From Pyrenochaeta sp. MPI-SDFR-AT-0127 (taxonomy: Eukaryota; Ascomycota; Dothideomycetes; Pleosporales; Cucurbitariaceae), in NCBI GenBank assembly GCA_020747015.1, contig JAGTJM010000011.1, forward strand, positions 1 to 64,000: DNA of 64,000 nucleotides, given 5' to 3'. The notes beneath the pieces are model-generated. The model saw only the letters and a list, made by a program, of their open reading frames with translations. It did not search any database and had not been told where the DNA came from. The position numbers and the translations under genes were made by a program. Below are positions 31,807 through 42,254 of this stretch, piece by piece; within the stretch, counting starts at the first letter, position 1, and each line of letters opens with the position of its first letter.

Positions 31807-33953
31807 ATGCCATATAGTTTCTATCAGCCTCTGGACGTCTCCCAGAGGCAGATTCGGCTCTTATCTATCGATTCCAGTAAGGATGAAGCGTCCACTATTT
31901 CCTGTAGCCTCCACCTTTCATCGCTTGAAGATCAGCCTGATTTCAATGCTCTCTCGTACGTTTGGGGCGACCCAGGCGTCACCCAAAACATTCTTGTCCA
32001 AGGTGAAGTCTTTGCCGCGACCACCAATCTCGTCTCTGCCTTGCGCCATATCCGTGAAATCATGCGCCAGATCTCGACCCATGAAGCCTCCACATCCGGT
32101 ACGAACCGTCAATATAAAGAGAAATGACACAGTCGGTCGCTCATCTCCTCTTTCTAGGTACCCTTGAAGCAGCTGCTAGCCAAAGTCTCGCGCTGTTTCC
32201 AAGGTCGATCCCCAACGCATTTTGGATTGATGCCATCTGTATCAATCAGGACGATAACGCCGAGCGATCAAGCCAAGTTCGGCTCATGGGAGAGCTATAC
32301 CGATCGGCTCGTTTGGTCCTCGGCTGGCTCGGCGCCGATGATGGAGGAAATCTGGGCCGAGCCGTGAGTGACCTTCAAGAGGTTTCGACTCAGTGGCAGG
32401 TTCCTGGAACCAGCATTGCCCAAATTTGGAAGTATATGGAAACCCACTCCGAGTCCGATGTTTTCCAAGGTCTGGACCCAGTGTCAAGATTCTGGGAGAG
32501 TCCGGACCATGACCCGCTACAGTTCCACCCTTTGTGGCTCGATATTTGCAAGATATTTCAGCACAAATATTGGACACGGGTATGGATACGACAAGAAATC
32601 CTCTTAGCCAAAGGCCTTCTGTTCTTGCTTGGCTACAACAGCATGAGCTGGGAAAGCATATCTCGATTTTGGTCACAAATTCTGATCTGTGCCCAACGCG
32701 ATCTAACACCTCCTGGCCTCTCTCTTGGCCGGTGGCGTTTTTTGGTAGATTACTGTCAAGAGGTTTATAACAAAGTGTTCCTCTTCGCCTGTCAGAAAGC
32801 CGAAATTGCCAACCACGGATTAGATACTTTGGTAGACCTCACCAACTGCCGAGCAGCCGCAACAAACCCTCGAGACCACATTTTCGGCACCCTAGGCTTC
32901 CAGCCGGTGTCGATCAATGTGGACTACGAAGCCTCTGTGAGGGACACATTCGTTCAGTTCTTCGAGTGCTGTTTACAAACACAGCACAAAGACAGGATCT
33001 TTCGTGATGTTCCGCGACGGGCGGGCATTGGAATTGCTGGCCGTGATCAATGTCAGCATGACTTACCGTCGTGGGTTGAAGACTTCTCGCGAGGCTGTAT
33101 TACAGTCCAAGGGACCTTAGTAAATGCATCTGAGGGTCTTTTCCCCAGCGGCGGCGCAGAAATCGATATAATTCCATCAGGTATCCTGAAGATTTCCGGA
33201 ATCATGGTTGATGCTGTCGAGCACGTCCGGATTCCCGCAAGTGACTTTTTGCGCCAGTGGCCGAATAAAGGGAACATGTATTACGAATTTGGCACGTACA
33301 TTATCGACACAGCTCGTTATTATGCGGGGCATACCTTCGAAAGGCGAGTTCCTGCACTAGAGGCCATTCTTCGAGTACTTTTTGATGACGAAGGCCCTCT
33401 ACCAAACGGGGAAATGGCCAGGTTGGACTCCGGCTCCGTGCTAGCAGCTCAGATTGTGGTAAACTCTATCTATGATCTTTGCTACTTTCCCACAGACTCG
33501 TGGAATGAGGAGCGACTTAAGATTGTTCATGTTGACGCGGGTGCCAATTTCATTCCCACCCTTAAAGCAGCATTTCCCTTAATGACTGATGCGATCCCCG
33601 CCACTTGGCACAACGGCATGACCGCAAAACAGGTCCTAGAGAATATTATAGGTACCAAGTGGGGCCTTCACATCAACAGCTGGATGACAGGACTTCTTAG
33701 AAAGAAGGAAATTAGCGCCTACCGCTTCTTCCAGACCCAGAACAATAGATTTGGAATGGGCCCACCCGGGATGCGATCCGGGGACTTGGTTTATGTGTGG
33801 CCCCTCTCGGCGGATCCATGCATTCTTCGCAGTCTTGGAGACGGTTCAATGGTTTATATAGGCCCTGCCTTTCTCTTAGGCTTGAGTCACGGAGAAGTGG
33901 CAGAAGTAGCGGCGAACGGGAATTATCCTGTTGAAAAGTTGGAAATTAGGTAA
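31807..33953 (+). CDS. HET-domain protein 3
   Basis: Two exons, 31807-32098 and 32158-33953, giving 695 residues. The 59-base intron (GTACGA...TTTCTAG) is phase 1 and joins two overlapping frames into one HET domain. HET blocks: FYQPLDVSQRQIRLL at 5-19, ALSYVWGDP at 48-56 and FWIDAICINQDDNAERS at about 119-135, then RLVLGWLGAD. Later ATNPRDHIFGTLGF is the conserved (N)PRDxxxGLLG-type motif. The C terminus (GDLVYVWPLSADPCILR, GPAFLLGLSHGE) is the family's typical end. Predicted self/non-self recognition protein. A pseudogene follows on the opposite strand. Confidence 0.92.
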
Positions 33954-34185
33954 GATAATTCGGATATGTGGAATGCCTTGTTCAATGATTAGAAGGGATA
34001 ACACGGTATACAATGGTTTTCCTCATGACAACATGCTTCGCCAACGTTTGCTTTCCAACGACTCAATCCAACCTATCAATCACCAACAAACCAATTATGA
34101 CGCTCTTCAACCTCTGCTCTCCATCCAACCCAGGCAACACTGCGGAACGCATCTCAACTCCACTCTCCACCGTTCTCAACCAGCT

Positions 34186-34620
34186 TTACTTACAAATATC
34201 CCCATCCGGCCCTGGCTCACACTGATTCTCCTCAATCGTATTCGTCCCCGCCGCAAAACCAATAACATCCCAATAACATCAAAATCATTCCTTGAATGTA
34301 TTCCCTTTACCACATTCCCCGTCGCCGCCGGCCCCGGCGTCGCATCGTTAATGAACAGGCCCACGCCATTCCCTCCGTTCTTGATATTGCTGATGTTATT
34401 CCCTTTAACCTCCGTATCGCGCGCCCGCACCGTCCCTGCCCGGCGGACACAACGGGTTGCGGTCGGAGATGGTGTTTCCAAGGATCCTCGCGCCGACGAT
34501 GCCCAGAAGCAACGGTTAGAACGACAGTGTGGTACATTATGTTGCCATCACTAGCAGGGAGGACGGCCGGCCCGTTCTGGTCATGATCTTGTAAGGTGGC
34601 GAATCTACAAGCGGTGAGCT
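34186..34620 (-). pseudogene. Decayed parallel beta-helix protein, 3' part
   Basis: Three minus-strand frames each carry consecutive pieces of one beta-helix protein: GARILGNTISDRNPLCPPG, then DTEVKGNNISNIKNGGNGVG and NDFDVIG, then GFAAGTNTIEENQCEPGPDG ending at TAA 34188-34186. Frame breaks lie near 34501 (one base too many), near 34430-34447, and at 34259-34280, where an 11-base unit (CCAATAACATC) is duplicated in tandem. The repeats of N-I-S/N-V type suit right-handed beta-helix proteins such as pectate-lyase-like or NosD-like families. With three breaks it cannot make the full product. The 5' end is not defined. Confidence 0.7.
34259..34280. repeat. Perfect 11-base tandem duplication inside the pseudogene
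   Basis: CCAATAACATC occurs twice without a gap (34259-34269, 34270-34280). Removing one copy restores the downstream beta-helix frame, so it is a frame-breaking duplication, probably by replication slippage. Confidence 0.85.
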
Positions 34621-37434
34621 GGTTGACGGACCGCCAGGGAGATAGCCAAGTTTGATCACAAGGCTGCAGAGCTTTGGTCGGCCCGCTTGCTTAGACTTTG
34701 TACAGCCACAGGTCTGACAGCCACAACCCTGTTCCGTTAAACTGCGTTACGATTATGTCACAATTATATGCCTGCCAAAATTAGTAATCATTCCGATCGG
34801 AGGCACTCACTGGGGTAGCGACCCTATGTGAATCAAGCGCGCCTCGCAGCCTCACTGCTAATTATTACTTCTTAGTGGTGTCGTAGGGTTCTCTAGATTC
34901 GTGGGAGTCGCTTGAGGGGTTGCGAGAGTGATACAAGCTTAGCTATGATCTTCTAGCGCAGAAGGCCGGTTTTCACTTAACAGGAGGCTCTTTACGAATC
35001 ATGCAGTCGCACGTTAACGCAAGCGTAACTTTTTAGTAAGCAGCGTTTTAGCACTAAAGGAATGGACTTAGAATCTGACTTAAGTTGAGTATGGTCGAAT
35101 TCGGGGCGCGGGGAGATGTTCTATTACTTCAAAGTCAAAGTACCCATAATTTGTTCCGTCACCGCGGTTGTTCTGTTACGCGTGGATGCACGTTAGAAGT
35201 GGCGTTCCGTTTGAATCGTCTCGTACGCTTGATTGGGAGTTAGAAACACAAGGCATGGCATCATATTGGGATGTTCCAAGTTCTTGCTGAACCAAATTCA
35301 TCTTTTCATTATATTTCGACATGTCCTTCAGCATTGGCCCATGAGAATCCTGTACCTCTATTTCAGATGCATGAATTTGTTGGTAAGTTTCTGAAAATCT
35401 TTCGAACCAAGGTCTCAAGTTATATTTGTCTGACCAAAAAAAAGCGACTTGCCAAACTATCGGTAGCCAATTTCCCGCCACAACTTTCTACCAAGGCTTG
35501 AAATAAAGCAAAAGTATGGCGAATTGACAAAACGCAAGGCAGAGAACCAGAGTAAATGTGAAGGAGCCTGTTCAGCGCCCTGGGTGTGAGCAGGAATGCG
35601 TGTTGTCGTGTTATCTTTGCCACTTCCACCTTCACCTCACACTGTGTGTGTAAAAATAAGCGCAAAAAGAAATACATCACTTACCTGAGTAGTTTCCGGA
35701 TTAGGAGTCGAATTGGCGGCCAGCAGCGTGCAGTGCAGTGTTGTTTGAGATAATGAAATTAGTACGTACCTTGAGGATGTTGATCGTCAGTGATTGAACC
35801 ACTGGGCCACTATAGCTGTGGTTTGCTTAATGATAGAAGGTTGCAGACGGTATTATATATCGTACACTGGATGTGTTGGTGAGGGACAGTATGGGGCGTG
35901 AATGTTGTTGTTGTACTGCGATGACGTGCGACGGGCAGTGAATGTTCACGCGAGGTCGGAATCGAATTATCTAGACGATGGTATGTAAGCTACTTACATT
36001 CAGTCAGATTCTTTACATGACTTATGGGCACTGTGTATCAATTGGCATATGTTGTTCGTGTTCGATTTTCGACTTCAACGCCCGCTTCGCCTTCGAAATT
36101 TAACCCTACAGCTTTCGCGTGTACGAATCGTATCGCACTGGTCTAAAGGATATTACGTAGCGCATGAACGGATGAGAAATAATGGGGAGAAATTCAAACA
36201 GAAATTGACACGTAACTCATCGGAAAATGCAGGTAGAGGTGCGCTAGGTTCTGGAATCTTACTTCGTGGACATGAAACATCTGATCGTTGATGAGAAATT
36301 GAGAAACACCAGAAATACTGCATTCATTGCTTCAAGCCATGAATACAAAGAACTTTTTGGTACTAGAACAGAGAGAAAGGATAAAGGGGAAACAGAATTA
36401 CGGCACAGCATTGTCTACACGCCTCCTTTGTTCAAGCTGACAGCTGCTCGTGTAAGCTTACCTCTGCGAAACCTACACACCCTTGTGCTCTATCGCCTAT
36501 GAAGTAGAACCAATGTCGCATTTAATCTACATTTGATCCTCGACGGCAGAATTGACTAATTTAAGCTTGCGATTGTTGATCAAGTCCTAGATTGATTGCC
36601 AATGTTCGTGTCAGGTGTGCCTAGACACGCCAGGGGACTTCCTCTTCGTCGTTTCATTGATTAAGCCCCAGTATTCTTATGTACTCATCACGCCGATTTC
36701 ACTGCTGCCCGCATGCAAGTGCCTCTAAGTTCCCTTGTGCCATGTGGCTGCAATGTTGATGGTCGCAAAGGATAACCTGCAGTATTTCAGGGATGTGTTG
36801 CGCTGAAGAAGGTACATCTCGTCTCGCCAGAGAATGGTGACGGATCGATTGTAGGTATAAGATGCAAACGGTTGGGCGTTGTGGCTTCGTACAGTATTGT
36901 TGCTACTCCTGCAATACTGCTCCGAGCTTCGGGCGTGGATATCGAATATCGCAATAACTGTGGAATGAGGTTGAGTGAATTTTGGAGGTTAGCTGAGTAG
37001 GCTAATGCAAAAATAGAGGACATTAGGAACAGAAAAGTTTGAATAGTGTGACAATGACTCACGTCGCCAACAGTGACGTTGGCTGGTAGAGAAATCCTAT
37101 ATTTGTGTCGGATACCTTGCGGTTGATGTGACGTGCTCCAGCTTGAACATCTCGTAATGTGTTGCTACAATGCAATGAAACTGGATCGAAGAGAAATGAA
37201 ATCTGTTCTCAGTGCTAGAAGAAGTGATATGGCAACACTTGTAAGGTGAAAAGGAGCTTCGATACCAAGAGGGTTGAGCGCTTGGGCCCGTTTCTCTTTG
37301 GGACGTTGCCTCGCGATGCTTCACAATTATAAAAACAACCGCCCACTTTCTCTTCAGTTCAACCGATTGTCACTTGGTCACCTAAGACTATTACTTCCAC
37401 TTGCCACCAATACATCCATTCTATACGACAAACC
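34621..37434. other. Gene-free or decayed stretch
   Basis: No convincing gene. On the minus strand, 35680-35176 has two open frames in which good splice sites occur (donor GTAAGT near 35684, acceptor CACACAG near 35642) and a protein-like run (HLLWFSALRFVNSPYFCF), suggesting remains of a gene. At 37062 a GTGAGT follows an open frame ending LPANVTVGD. Neither can be completed. A TATAAAA at 37328 belongs to the next gene. Confidence 0.45.
37328..37334 (+). promoter_or_regulatory. TATA box of the CFEM-like gene
   Basis: TATAAAA lies 101 bases before the ATG at 37435; sequence match and distance only. Confidence 0.45.
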
Positions 37435-38472
37435 ATGTCTCTTCTTCAAATCACACTCTTGTTGCTCCTGGCCGTGTCATTTTTGACAACATTGGCACAA
37501 ATTCCCCCAACTGTCTTTGATTACCACCAGCTACCCGCTTGTGCACTCGACTGCAAAATCCTGGAAACTTCGGAGCTGAACTGCATTCCACCTGCTGCTC
37601 CTTGTTCAAACCAATGGACTTATCAAGACTGCGTTTGCCAATCAGACTATCTTCGAAGCCTCCACACCAGTGGTGCGATTTGCCATGATGTCTGCAGCGA
37701 TGAAGACGATGAGGTTATATATCACTACTACAATTCCCTTTGCGGCACACTACATCCATCTCACATGCCGACGTCGAGTATGATACCCGTTCCTACAACA
37801 AATCCTACCACGTTCGTCAGTCCGCCTGCAGTCACGTCCACGAAGGACGACGAGAAAGACCGACAAAATAACGAGACTTGGTATGTATTCTCTTCGTATG
37901 CCGTTGGAAGTGGCTCCGTCCACCCACGAAACAAAGCATATTCAAATTTTTATATGAGACTGATTGTTTATAGGTTCGATCACAACTGGAAGTATTTCGT
38001 GGCGGCTGTCGTAGTCACTGCGACCATATTCACCGTACTTTTCGCATTGACGTGTTACTGCCGCTGCCGCAACCGTCGCAACTCCGATCTCGAAGGCCCC
38101 GACACCAACCCCCACAGCGGATTGATCCCGCTCCAGCTCCTATCCTCGCGGTCTTCCCAATCATTGTGTCAAAAAGGGCAATCCGACTGGTTAAAGCAGT
38201 GTGACACTGTGGGGCTTGATACTGGTAAAATCCGGAGTTCTTCGATCATGTGGCCACCAGCGACGCTCCCGACAAGTCCCAGCTTTGCACATTCATTGGG
38301 TGTGTATGCTGACGAGGAACAAGAGCATAGAAGATTAAAAAAGGTGTGGCCTCGTTCTATGGTGGCAGATATACTGGGAATGTCATTGGAAGATACAGAA
38401 GATCTGATCAGAGAGAGACTGAGGACTACTGGACGGCCCGGCATTCCCTTGCGTGCGAGATGGAGGACGTAG
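37435..38472 (+). CDS. CFEM-like cysteine-rich single-pass membrane protein
   Basis: Signal peptide at residues 1-21, then a cysteine-rich ectodomain to about residue 103 (LPACALDC, LNCIPPAAPC, CVCQSDYL, ICHDVC, SLC), the pattern of the fungal CFEM-like surface proteins, some of which bind haem or act in sensing. A Thr/Pro-rich stalk and a transmembrane segment (YFVAAVVVTATIFTVLFALT) follow, then a CRCRNRR stop-transfer and a cytoplasmic tail of about 140 residues. A 93-base intron at 37881-37973 (GTATGT donor, TTATAG acceptor, phase 2) is a multiple of three with no stop, so the unspliced frame is 345 residues and the spliced protein 314. Ectodomain cysteines number nine. Ligand unknown. Confidence 0.8.
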   Translation: MSLLQITLLLLLAVSFLTTLAQIPPTVFDYHQLPACALDCKILETSELNCIPPAAPCSNQWTYQDCVCQSDYLRSLHTSGAICHDVCSDEDDEVIYHYYNSLCGTLHPSHMPTSSMIPVPTTNPTTFVSPPAVTSTKDDEKDRQNNETWYVFSSYAVGSGSVHPRNKAYSNFYMRLIVYRFDHNWKYFVAAVVVTATIFTVLFALTCYCRCRNRRNSDLEGPDTNPHSGLIPLQLLSSRSSQSLCQKGQSDWLKQCDTVGLDTGKIRSSSIMWPPATLPTSPSFAHSLGVYADEEQEHRRLKKVWPRSMVADILGMSLEDTEDLIRERLRTTGRPGIPLRARWRT

Positions 38473-40618
38473 AGGTAGCCATGGCAGGCTAACAAGGGTT
38501 ATGGTATGTAGAAATGATGGAGGAATATAGTAAGATTAACCATTTCACTTTAAGCAAGTATCGTTGCACGACGTTTGTACCCAATATATAGTTTCGTAGA
38601 GGGCTATCTAGTTTGCTTTCCCACCCGGTGCAGTAGATTCAGGCTCAATGTATCATGTGGCTTACGGACATGTGACAATTATTCATGACTTTCCAATACT
38701 GCACTTGATTGTCATGCCTTGAATGACAATATGCACATACCCTGATCTACGTAGACTGCCTTTCCCATCGGTTCCGCAATCGTGCGACTAGGAAACTGTA
38801 GTCGGTTTAAGATCAGCCGAGAAAGACTGGGTCAGGTTCGTTGATTCATAGATAGGAACAAAATCTTGAAAAGTAAAGATTCAACTATACATGCAGCAAA
38901 CAAGGGCTGCTCATTCCCTGAATGCCGCTAGCTTATTGGCAAACCGAATATTGAGATAAGGGAGTCTCCTTGCATGGCTGTACGAAAGTAGAACATGGAC
39001 GGCAAGGCTTGAAGTCTGGCTAAGTGGTGCTTGACTTAGTACTCGAACCCTGGAGAGTTCAGACACAAGGGAAAGTCCTGCCAGGGGTCATCCGAGACGA
39101 GTTCTTTGGGAAGACACGACGAAAGCGCAAATTTAGAGAAAGCTGGAGCTTGCTGTCGACCACAGCCCGGAAATTTGGGACAAACAACTCATCATGAGTG
39201 TTGTAATGCTCGGAGTCTGCTAAAGGCTTTTCGTTGGTGGCAGTCGGAGGGTGCGTGGGCAGGGAGTATCAGAGACATAGTCGACGAAATCAGATGAGTG
39301 TCTTATTGGGTGCCCTACAAAGTTGTGACAGTGTTCACAGCTCGAATGAAGAGGAAGACGAAGCTCCTTCCAACGGTCTCGTAAAGCGCCTCCGTGTCCT
39401 GAGTCGGCTTCTTGCCTGATGAGTGATTGTTCAATGTTCTTTAAGATGTAGCCTATCACAAGGTAGGTATGAAAACTTCTACAGAGTTTTGTCCGCGACG
39501 CTCATTACGGCAACCCTTTGAATGCCTTGATCTGAATTGGACAAGCCCATTGCCCGGGTGTATAGGGAGGCGCTGTTAATATTGTGTTCCGTGCTATAAG
39601 AAGCTTAGTTTAAAAGAGTCTAGAGTCGCTTCTCCGAGTCGATAGGTATTGTGAAGCAACTTGACCTTCGTTTCTTTACGCAACGAAATGATGAGCCGAG
39701 GACTCGAGCTGCAAGAGGTTATGTGGACCGACCAAGGCCGAAAACTACCGTAGTGCCTATTGAAAGGCGGGCCGTCTTACAAAGCCATCTGTGGATTTGC
39801 AGTTGAAGGATTGTTGTAAGCCTGGCAAAGTTGCGGAGTGGGGAATTGGGAGTAAAATGGGCGCCAGGGGTGCGCGACTTCCCCGCAGCGCGCCATCACG
39901 TGCGCAGCATATTCCCGATGCACAATGGCGGACAGGCGACCATTTATCAATGCTTCACCACAACAACCCACCAGCCATATCGCTGTGAATTGAAAGTATG
40001 GAATGTTCACGTCGTCTCATTTACTCGAACTCTGACCTTTCTTCCGGACCTTGATCCCACGGATATCCTTCAGCGAACACTGCGCCAAAAAGCCCATGAC
40101 GTAAGCCTCCCGCATCTTCAATGATCTTACACCCCGATGCTAGATCGCGTTCGCCTACCTTTCCGACTGGAGAATTACCGAAAAACAGCGAGGGTCGAAA
40201 TCTTGGCTGTAACCCTGTGCCGTCTCGACGATCTCTACCCAATCTGTCGCCCTCTTGCGACTCGTCAGTCGCAACTCAGAGCAAGCAGGGCTACTCACGG
40301 TTTTTCAAGCCACGGATACCCCATGACACGGCCTGAAAGTCACTATTTCCCCGCACATGCTGAGCGTCATTGGCTTGGCCAGGTGGACATCATCCTCCAG
40401 AACCATGCGGCACCCAGGGGTGAGCGTAAGCATTATGCACATGGCTTGAACTCTACCCTACACATCCCTACGGTATTCCGGACGCTCTTAATTCTTCCCA
40501 GATCCCTGGGCTTATAAAGTTGCCGTTTTCATTCAATTCATTCAATTCGACAGAGCCTGGCTATTTCCTCATTCCTACATCAACTCTTTCTCTTGTATCC
40601 GCTCGGTCAATTGGTATC
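38473..40618. other. Intergenic region
   Basis: No supported gene in 2.1 kb; several short overlapping frames around 39777-40517 have no motifs. A TATAAAG at 40513 and an imperfect CATTCAATT direct repeat at 40531-40548 sit just before the MFS gene. Confidence 0.5.
40513..40519 (+). promoter_or_regulatory. TATA box of the MFS transporter gene
   Basis: TATAAAG lies 100 bases before the ATG at 40619; sequence match and spacing only. Confidence 0.45.
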
Positions 40619-42254
40619 ATGGCAGACGAGAAGCAGACCGTTGATACTCCAGAGACCGCTCCAAAGACACTAGAAGAGCTGAAGCACACAAGAACGATCG
40701 ATACTGTCCATCAAGATGAGGCTCTACGGGTTCTTGCGCAGTATGCCGGTGACGAAAGCTGGACACCAGATGAAGAGAAGAAGCTAGTTCGCAGGATCGA
40801 CAAGAAACTCATTTCTCTATTGATTGTCACATATGGACTACAATATTACGACAAAGCTATGCTGTCACAGGCAGTGAGTCTTGGCCAGACCATCTTGCAT
40901 ACGCTGATTGACTGATAACTGCAGGCACTTTTTGGTCTACGAACAGATTTGGGCCTCACAACTGGGAACCGATACTCATTCTCTGCCTCTATATTCTACC
41001 TTGGATTTATAGTCGGCAGCTATCCGGCCATACTTATGGCGCAACGTTGGCCCATCGAGCGGGTCGCATTCGCCATCGTGTTTGTTTGGGGAGTTTGCCT
41101 GATGTGCTCCGCCGCCTGCAAAGACTGGAAAAGCTTCTATGCGCAGCGATTCTTCCTTGGTTTCCTCGAATCTGGAGTATCGCCTATGTTTATGCTGATC
41201 GTTGGTGGCTGGTACAAGAAACGAGAGCAAGCGCTCCGTATGGGTGCTTGGTATTGCGCAACGGGCTACGTTTCCGCAGTCTCCCCGTTGATAAACTATG
41301 GGCTGGGTCACATCACAGGTGGTGGACTTAGCAGCTGGCAATATATGTACATCGTTGCTGGGCTCATCACCGTCCTCTGGGCGTTCGTCATTTTGTTCTT
41401 CATGCCGCCAGACCCAATTCGGGCCAAAGGCTTCAGCGATCGAGAACGATACATTGCTGTTGCTCGGATGAAAGAAAACAATTCGGGGGTACGCAACAAG
41501 CATTTCAAGATTGACCAAGTTCTTGAATCGCTATACGACATCAAGTTTTGGCTAATCTTCTCCATCGCATTCCTCATGATGATTGCGAACGGCCCAGTGT
41601 CCAGCTTCATTCCGATCATCATCTCTGGGTTTGGATACAATCGCCTCAATTCACTCCTGTTGACAATGCCAGCAGGTGCCATCATTGGCACTATTGAGCT
41701 CACTGCCCCGTATCTCGCCTACAAAATTCCTGGTATTCGAACTTGGCTGATCGCTATCTGCCAATGCGGAACCATTATAGCATCCATTTTGCTCTGGCAA
41801 CTACCACGAAGCGAAAAGGGTGGACTACTCTTCGCATGCTATATTCTGGCTTCTTTCGGTGGATCATACGCGGTCCTGATGGGCTTACAGATTGCAAACA
41901 CAGCAGGATACACTAAGCGCTCGGTAACTTCCTCGGGGATTTTCGTAGGGTATTGCCTAGGCAAGTACTTCCATTGTATCTCTCCCCATTATGAAAGTGT
42001 TGCTAACTGTGAGTCCAGGGAATTTCGCTGGCCCCTTGCTCTTCAAGCCAGAAGACGCTCCCGGGTACGCTCCTGGCTTTATCGCAGTCCTCGGAACCTC
42101 CATTGGAGCTGCAGTTCTAGCTATAGTCTATCGCTATGTCTGCATATGGGAAAATCGCAAGCGTGATAAGACTGGCACTCTTGAAGGCTTCGATCATGCA
42201 TACGAGGATGATCTCACGGATATGAAGAATCCTCAGTTCAGATATACACTTTAG
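40619..42254 (+). CDS. MFS transporter, Dal5/anion:cation symporter type
   Basis: Three exons, 40619-40873, 40925-41960, 42019-42254, giving 508 residues. Intron 1 (51 bases) has GTGAGT and branch CTGATAAC; intron 2 (58 bases) has the non-canonical donor GCAAGT with branch GCTAAC and acceptor CCAG. A hydrophilic N terminus of about 60 residues precedes twelve hydrophobic segments. Family blocks: RRIDKKLI...YDKAMLSQA, NRYSFSASIFYLGFIVG, RFFLGFLESGVSPMFMLIVG, WYKKREQALRMGAWYC. This is the allantoate/vitamin/organic-anion permease group of plasma-membrane proton symporters; substrate cannot be read from sequence. The C-terminal tail is acidic. Confidence 0.92.

Noticed and set aside
31781..32167. 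Overlapping frames and a stop at 32127 at the start of HET gene 3, looking like a frameshift
   Set aside because: A 59-base intron with GTACGA donor and TTTCTAG acceptor joins the two HET halves in frame at a normal position.
34013..34554. Plus-strand frames after HET gene 3
   Set aside because: Antisense to the beta-helix pseudogene; no domain of their own.
35176..35680. Minus-strand exon-like frames with good splice sites
   Set aside because: Protein-like, but no start, no consistent joined frame and no recognised family; kept as a remark in the intergenic entry.
36787..37125. Minus-strand frame ending LPANVTVGD before a GTGAGT donor, like part of a secreted protein
   Set aside because: No upstream exon with signal peptide and several competing acceptors; the model could not be closed.
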